Below, piece by piece: positions 59,525 through 64,000 of a stretch of 64,000 nt of DNA (positions within the stretch are counted from its first letter, which is position 1; each line of letters opens with the position of its first letter). The notes below the pieces were generated by a model, which saw nothing but the letters and a program-made list of their open reading frames with translations, searched no databases and was not told where the DNA came from. Source of the DNA: Siderastrea radians (taxonomy: Eukaryota; Cnidaria; Anthozoa; Scleractinia; Rhizangiidae). The position numbers and the translations under genes were made by a program. Location of the stretch: the NCBI GenBank assembly GCA_964017195.1, contig OZ024888.1, positions 12,471,701 through 12,535,700 on the forward strand, in the 5' to 3' direction.

Positions 59525-60930
59525 ATGGCGGACTTATTGTTCCCATTAATTGTACCGCAAATGCGCGAAAGAAGGTTTCGTCAACAAGAATTTTCCCTTG
59601 ACGAATTTTCTGACGAAGAACTTCGCTCCAGATATCGCTTTGGCAGCCAATCTATAGAATATTTAACAGAAATTATCGGAGATGACCTGCAGCGACAGAC
59701 GAAGCGTAATCACGCAATCACTCCGACACTGCAAATTCTTGTCGCCCTACGTTTTCTTGCCAGTGGGAGCTTCTTACAGGTCATTGGTGACACCTTTGGT
59801 CTTCCAAAGTCTACCGTTTCGAGAATAGTAACGGATGTGACCCTGGCTCTTGCCCACAAGCAGAGCGAATTTATCGTGTGGCCGTCAGACCCCGTCGAAA
59901 TGCACGAAGTGAAGAGAGGTTTTTTCGATAAAGGAGGCTTCCCAGGAGTTGTTGGATGCATCGACGGGACCCATGTCAGGATTCAGGGGCCAAACAGGAA
60001 TGAAAATGATTACGTCAATAGAAAGGGATATCATTCGATAAACGTCCAAGCAGTGTGCAACCACAAAGGTAGGAAAACGAAGCGCCATTTAATGAGCTCC
60101 TGCTTCCATAGCTGCGAAATGTTAAACAATAAATCGGCAACTATCAAGGTCTTCTCCAAAGTTTAAGTGGGAGCGCGGCATAATGCTGACCTTGCCACTG
60201 GCTGCTTGGATTTGTTGACTCATGAAAGGTCAGGGAAAACTTGTAGGCAAAAACGCATAAAGGCGCACACAAAAACAACAAAAACACAATGCGGACCGCA
60301 GCGGAAACAGCGAAGTTGACTTATTTTTCTCGGCTGCACGGGGTTGTTTTCTTGTCGTGTACGGGTTTGTTTTCGAAAGTCAGATATTGGTAATTGGTAA
60401 GAAATTATATAGCACGTTTTCTAAATTTAAATTTGCTGTATGTTTTTTCAGGGATGTTTACCAACATCGTAGCTAGATGGCCTGGAAACACACATGATAG
60501 TTTTGTGTTCAATAACTCCCGAATTGGACAGAGGCTGGAGGCTCAGTCTTTCTCACTGGAAAAGGGTTTACTCCTGGGAGATAGTGGGTACCCTTGTAAG
60601 CCGTATCTGATGACCCCCTACCTCAACCCAGCAACAGCAAAACAAGAAGCATACAACAAGGACCATACAACTACCAGGGTGGCCATTGAACAAGCCTTTG
60701 GCTGGTGGAAACGCAGGTTTCATGTGCTTCACTCTGAAGTACGGATGAAACCTGAAAAGACTTGCATAGTGATAGGTGCATGTGCTGTACTTCATAACAT
60801 TGCAATACAGAGAAATGAGCCCATTGATTGTGATGCACGAGATGTCGATGACCAGCCAGATGTTGCTGCATATTGTGGCCCTGAAAATGGAAAGGCCATC
60901 AGAGACCATATATGTAACACCCTTTTTTAA
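59525..60930 (+). CDS. PIF/Harbinger DDE transposase (HARBI1-like), two exons
   Basis: Exon 1 59525-60068, exon 2 60452-60930, 340 residues, close to the usual 340-350. Donor CACAAAG/GTAGGA and acceptor TTTTTTCAG/GGATG join into [15 protein letters not shown], the conserved Harbinger stretch. An N-terminal helix-turn-helix region ([23 protein letters not shown]) is followed by the DDE triad: D147 in CIDGTHV, D225 in LLGDSGYP and E261 in [10 protein letters not shown] (35 residues between the last two). It should cut and join the element ends, with the Myb-like partner helping nuclear import and DNA binding. No stop or frameshift. The start ATGGCGG is preferred over an upstream GTG. Confidence 0.93.
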
Positions 60931-61019
60931 ATTTCCCTTGATGCAGATTTAAAAAAAAAAAGTTATCAGTAATTCATTATTGCCACCAAAATAAACAAGT
61001 ATGCTTTCACCTAAGTATG

Positions 61020-61056
61020 CCCACCCCTCTCCCCCCCCCCCCCCTCCCTACCCCAA
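61020..61056. repeat. C-rich homopolymer tract
   Basis: Runs of C interrupted by T, between the two Harbinger genes. No function inferred. Confidence 0.7.
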
Positions 61057-62125
61057 CTTTCCCCCTTCCAGTCTGGGGCATTAGCATTTTGCAAAAGGAA
61101 AAAACTCAAATGATCAATGTGGGACAAAAGTGTCAAATTCTGGCTCATATGAAAGTATCTAAAGAATTGAGAAGTACTTTCCCTAAGTAGATTTCGTTGG
61201 TGGTTTGCACGGTGGCTATGGTGGGATTCAAAGCAATGACTTTTTCATCCTCTAGAGTCTTTAGGAAGAAAACTATATTATTTAATGTTATTGATTTCTA
61301 TTGTTTCTGAACACCATAACAGCTACCATACAAACACCTTTATATCCTCTTTTGACCTCAACAAAGCAAGCTTTGCTGAACTTATCACCAGTAGTAAAGC
61401 CAAGATTACTAGTGCAAAAATGCCTCGGGATACATTAGGTGTAGCCTAATCCCCAAAGTTCTGACATGAGAATAAGCTGTACACATGAGGAAGGGGTGCA
61501 AATGAAGTGGGCATTTTTAGTATTTTATTCACAGTTCATTGACCCTGTTCACAGCATTGTTATACCTCTTTAAGTGAAAGAAAGTTATTCAAATTTAAGA
61601 GACAATCATTAAATATTTTTCCATATATTTACATACACAAGTTCCATATTCCAAGTTAATAGTTCATTGTAAAGAACAAATTGTGCCTTTTCAAATAAAA
61701 TCTAATAAATTCAATGTATCCTCACAGAAAAGAAAAGAAAAGAAAAGAAAAGAAAGAGAGTCCCAGTATAAAGTAAATCTTGACAAAATTATATAGCATA
61801 CACAGGCATGAATACAGCCAGAGAAAGAAACCACCACTGCAATAACAGCTGTTGGCTGGCATTTAATTCAGACCCCAAACTTCAAATAAGTCAAACTCTC
61901 AATGCATAATTTACGTGAATGTATTTCTGAATATCACAGGAACAGTCATGTATAAAACCTTATGAGTGATGTAACAATGAATTACCTTTACATGCAGACA
62001 ATACTGCCAGCTAAACAGGCTAAGCAAAAGAAAAAAATAAATAAAAAACTACTCCTTTAAATCATAAAACCCAGCATATGGCTGAAAGCTTGGCATTGTA
62101 AACAAGAGAATACAAACACAGCCTC
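61057..62125. other. Interior of Harbinger element between the convergent genes
   Basis: Holds the 3' flanks of both genes. An (AAAAG)n microsatellite lies at about 61727-61757. No further gene recognised. Confidence 0.5.
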
Positions 62126-63831
62126 TCAAAACATTGTGTACACAGCTGGTGAGCTTTCAGGGGACGACTTCACTTTCTGCTGCAGCAGCTGCACCTGCAG
62201 CTCGAGCTTTTTTCTCTTTAACACCATGTTTTCTTTCTGGTTGACCAGACACTCATACTGTAGTTGCAACAGATCCTCGTTGCTGACTCGCTTCTTTCTG
62301 TGGAACCTTTTCGAGATTTCTTCAGTGTTCACAGCTGGCTTCTTTCTTGGTCTCGACGGGCCAGGCTGAGAAGTTTCATTGCCGACATCTTCAAGTTCAC
62401 ATTGCTGAGAGTATTCCTCTGCAAAATATTTGAATCATAATTACAAGATCAGTTGTAAGGAATTCCTTCCTTGCTCTTAGAGCGGTTTTCAAATGAGTGT
62501 CGTAAAACCAAAACCAAAGCAATTACTCTGACCAATCACAACAGGAACAAAACACAAAATGAACCAATCAGAAATCAAATCAAATACAAGCAATTGGCGC
62601 TAAGCGCGGGAAAACGCGTGCGAGCAAGTCACGATTGGTATTGGTTTTACGCCTGATTGGTTGAGAAAGTGGCGCGAGTTTTTTTAACCAATCAGAGAGC
62701 CTAGTAATGCAAAACCAAAGCAAACACAACATTACTTTCGACACTCAATTGAAAACTGCTCTAATGGGAACAAAATCTGCTAGCAATAAACTACCTACTA
62801 CCTGATTCCTCATATTCTCTTTTACAGTGATTTCTTGACAAAAATGATTTCACTGAATCTATTTCAAAGAACGCACTTAGATGTTATAAAAGTCCAAAAG
62901 GTATCTTACAGTAAATGAAAAATAATTCAAGTTTATTTCACAAGATCGACAAGGTTATTGATTAGAGCTCAAGAAGGTCAATAGGAACACAGAAATTGAT
63001 CAGTAGCAAGCTGTTGATGCATTTTGTTTAAAATAGGTGCGTTCGATGAGTAGAAAGTCAACAATGATCATGGTCAACATGGAAATTAATAGTCACCGTT
63101 CGAAAATCCACATCATAAGCTTATATAAACTTACTTTTTTGGTGGAAACCAACTGGAGGAAAGATAGTAACACTTCACTAGAGAGCTCAAATACCACTTC
63201 TCGAGGCAAAAAGGCAAAGTATAACTTACAAACGCTCGTCTTTTTATGTCGATCCGTATCATGCTCCACGGTCGCATGCAAAAAGCAACAATAACATGGC
63301 GGACAACCATCACATGACCTTCATCAATAAAACAATTATGTACTCACCCGCCCCTCCGTCGTCGCCACCAGCCTCAAATCCCTCCAGCCCGGAAAATGCA
63401 GGCGTACCTTCCAAAAGCTCAATTAATTTCTCACTAGACTGTGAGGGTGGCTTTGGTGGTGGTCCGCCGCCAGTTTTTTTGGACTCTCGTCGGAAAGTGT
63501 TGAATTCCTTTTTAGCGTCGGAGTGAAGATTCTTCCATTTATCTTTGACTTCTTGTACGGAACGACTCGCCTGGCCCACCGCGTTTACTTCCCTTGTGAT
63601 TTCCTCCCACATTTCCTTTTTTGCTTTGTTCGTTATATTATTCGTCAGTTTTGACTGAATTATGTTAAGATTTTTCCCCACATATTCTGTAATAATGGCA
63701 ATTTCGCTGACGGAAAAATTTGGTTTCCTTTTCCTCGCCTTTGGCTCAACTTCTACTACTTCATTCTCCACCATTTTCTTGCCGAATTTTTTTCCGGCAC
63801 GTTCGCGCTCGACCTTCTTTTTTCGCGCCAT
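62126..63831 (-). CDS. Harbinger Myb/SANT-like DNA-binding protein, two exons
   Basis: Exon 1 63831-63348, exon 2 62418-62126, 258 residues. Donor GGGGCGG/GTGAGTA and acceptor TTTTGCAG/AGGAATAC rebuild a GAG codon. Residues about 33-115 form a Myb/SANT-like (trihelix/NAIF1-type) domain: KPNFSVSEIAIITEYV, KEMWEEITREVN, VQEVKDKWKNLHSDAKKEF. It is preceded by a basic stretch (MARKKKVERERAGKK) fit for nuclear import and followed by a Pro/Gly linker. Exon 2 ends in a heptad-rich helix (EDLLQLQYECLVNQKEN, LKRKKLELQVQLLQQKV), a likely coiled coil. It is the usual second protein of PIF/Harbinger elements and convergent with the transposase. No disruptions seen. Confidence 0.9.
62480..62761. mobile_element. 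TA-flanked MITE (GAGCGGTTTTCA termini) in the Myb-like intron
   Basis: A 282-bp element with TA at 62478-62479 and 62762-62763. Ends GAGCGGTTTTCAAATGAGTG and the complement of CACTCAATTGAAAACTGCTC. The interior has many ACCAATCA/TGATTGGT words, as in several MITE families. It lies wholly within the intron, so the protein is unaffected. Confidence 0.85.
62764..63347. other. Intron of the Harbinger Myb-like gene, proximal part
   Basis: Intronic sequence. The open frames at 63037-63313 are without a domain. Confidence 0.5.
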
Positions 63832-64000
63832 TAATTAAAAAAACTGGTTTAACTGGTTTATTCTGACACTAATCCAAGATTAGTTAACCCAGGGATAAAA
63901 CTGCTTTTCAGGAACACCTTTTTATCCCTGGATTAGTTATTCTAGGGATAAGGAATCTAATCGTGGATTAACTGCTAATCGGGGGATAGTTTAATCGGCT

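Larger units (their letters stand above)
59318..64000. mobile_element. PIF/Harbinger transposon, right end beyond the window
   Basis: Contains the two genes typical of this superfamily in convergent orientation: a DDE transposase on plus and a Myb/SANT-like protein on minus. The left end lies near 59318-59330 (GGCCCCGGTTCCTGGAAAGG), followed by repeated GATTAGCG/CGCTAATC words. The right side mirrors these words from 63860 on (GATTAGTTAACC, TTTTTATCCCTGGATTAG, TAATCGGGGGATA). The right terminus and the 3-bp target duplication are not in view. Both genes are open, so the copy may be recent. Confidence 0.85.

Overview
The window reads as animal nuclear DNA, most likely from an anthozoan cnidarian such as a stony coral or sea anemone. 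The grounds are intron-bearing genes with GT-AG splice sites, tRNA-headed SINEs, several LINE types, a C2H2 zinc-finger gene, an alpha-1,3-fucosyltransferase family, and a very dense load of cut-and-paste elements with P2X7-like and THAP domain remnants of the kind common in cnidarian genomes. The taxon is inferred from style, not from a diagnostic marker. No prokaryotic, CRISPR or organellar features were seen.

Layout. 1-2.26 kb: an L1/Tx1-like LINE on the minus strand, split by a 511-bp TTAA-flanked element. 2.6-3.5 kb: an open C2H2 zinc-finger gene. 3.74-5.52 kb: three different TTAA-flanked elements stacked end to end, each pair sharing one TTAA. 6.4-11.4 kb: CR1/L2-like LINE tails with microsatellites, and anonymous repeats. 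11.5-17.9 kb: a decayed second copy of the zinc-finger gene, split by two more stacked TTAA elements, one of them 4.5 kb. 18-58.9 kb: a fucosyltransferase (GT10) cluster on the minus strand. 59.3 kb to the window end: a PIF/Harbinger transposon with both of its genes apparently intact.

The fucosyltransferase cluster has four near-identical first exons (E1: membrane anchor plus most of the catalytic domain) and four second exons (E2: C-terminal acceptor-end segment). From low to high coordinate the order is E2, E1, E1, E2, E1, E2, E1, E2. Three complete genes can be built on the minus strand (E1 26.2 + E2 19.0; E1 37.1 + E2 33.1; E1 45.9 + E2 41.0). One E1 (29.2) lacks its own E2, and one E2 (58.3) has its E1 outside the window or lost. 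Two units (28.2-36.1 and 36.1-44.8 kb) are almost identical over about 7.9 kb, so the duplication is recent. Each large intron is filled with transposons: a 2.8-kb element with 9-bp target duplications (Mutator-like), or a 4.5-kb TTAA element.

Because units are present in several copies, empty and filled sites can be compared inside the window. This dates insertions relative to the duplications and fixes the target-site duplications of about ten elements. The strongest overall theme is intense and repeated use of TTAA sites by at least six unrelated-looking element families, including a 6.3-kb element with 1.08-kb inverted arms. All coordinates and alignments were made by eye.
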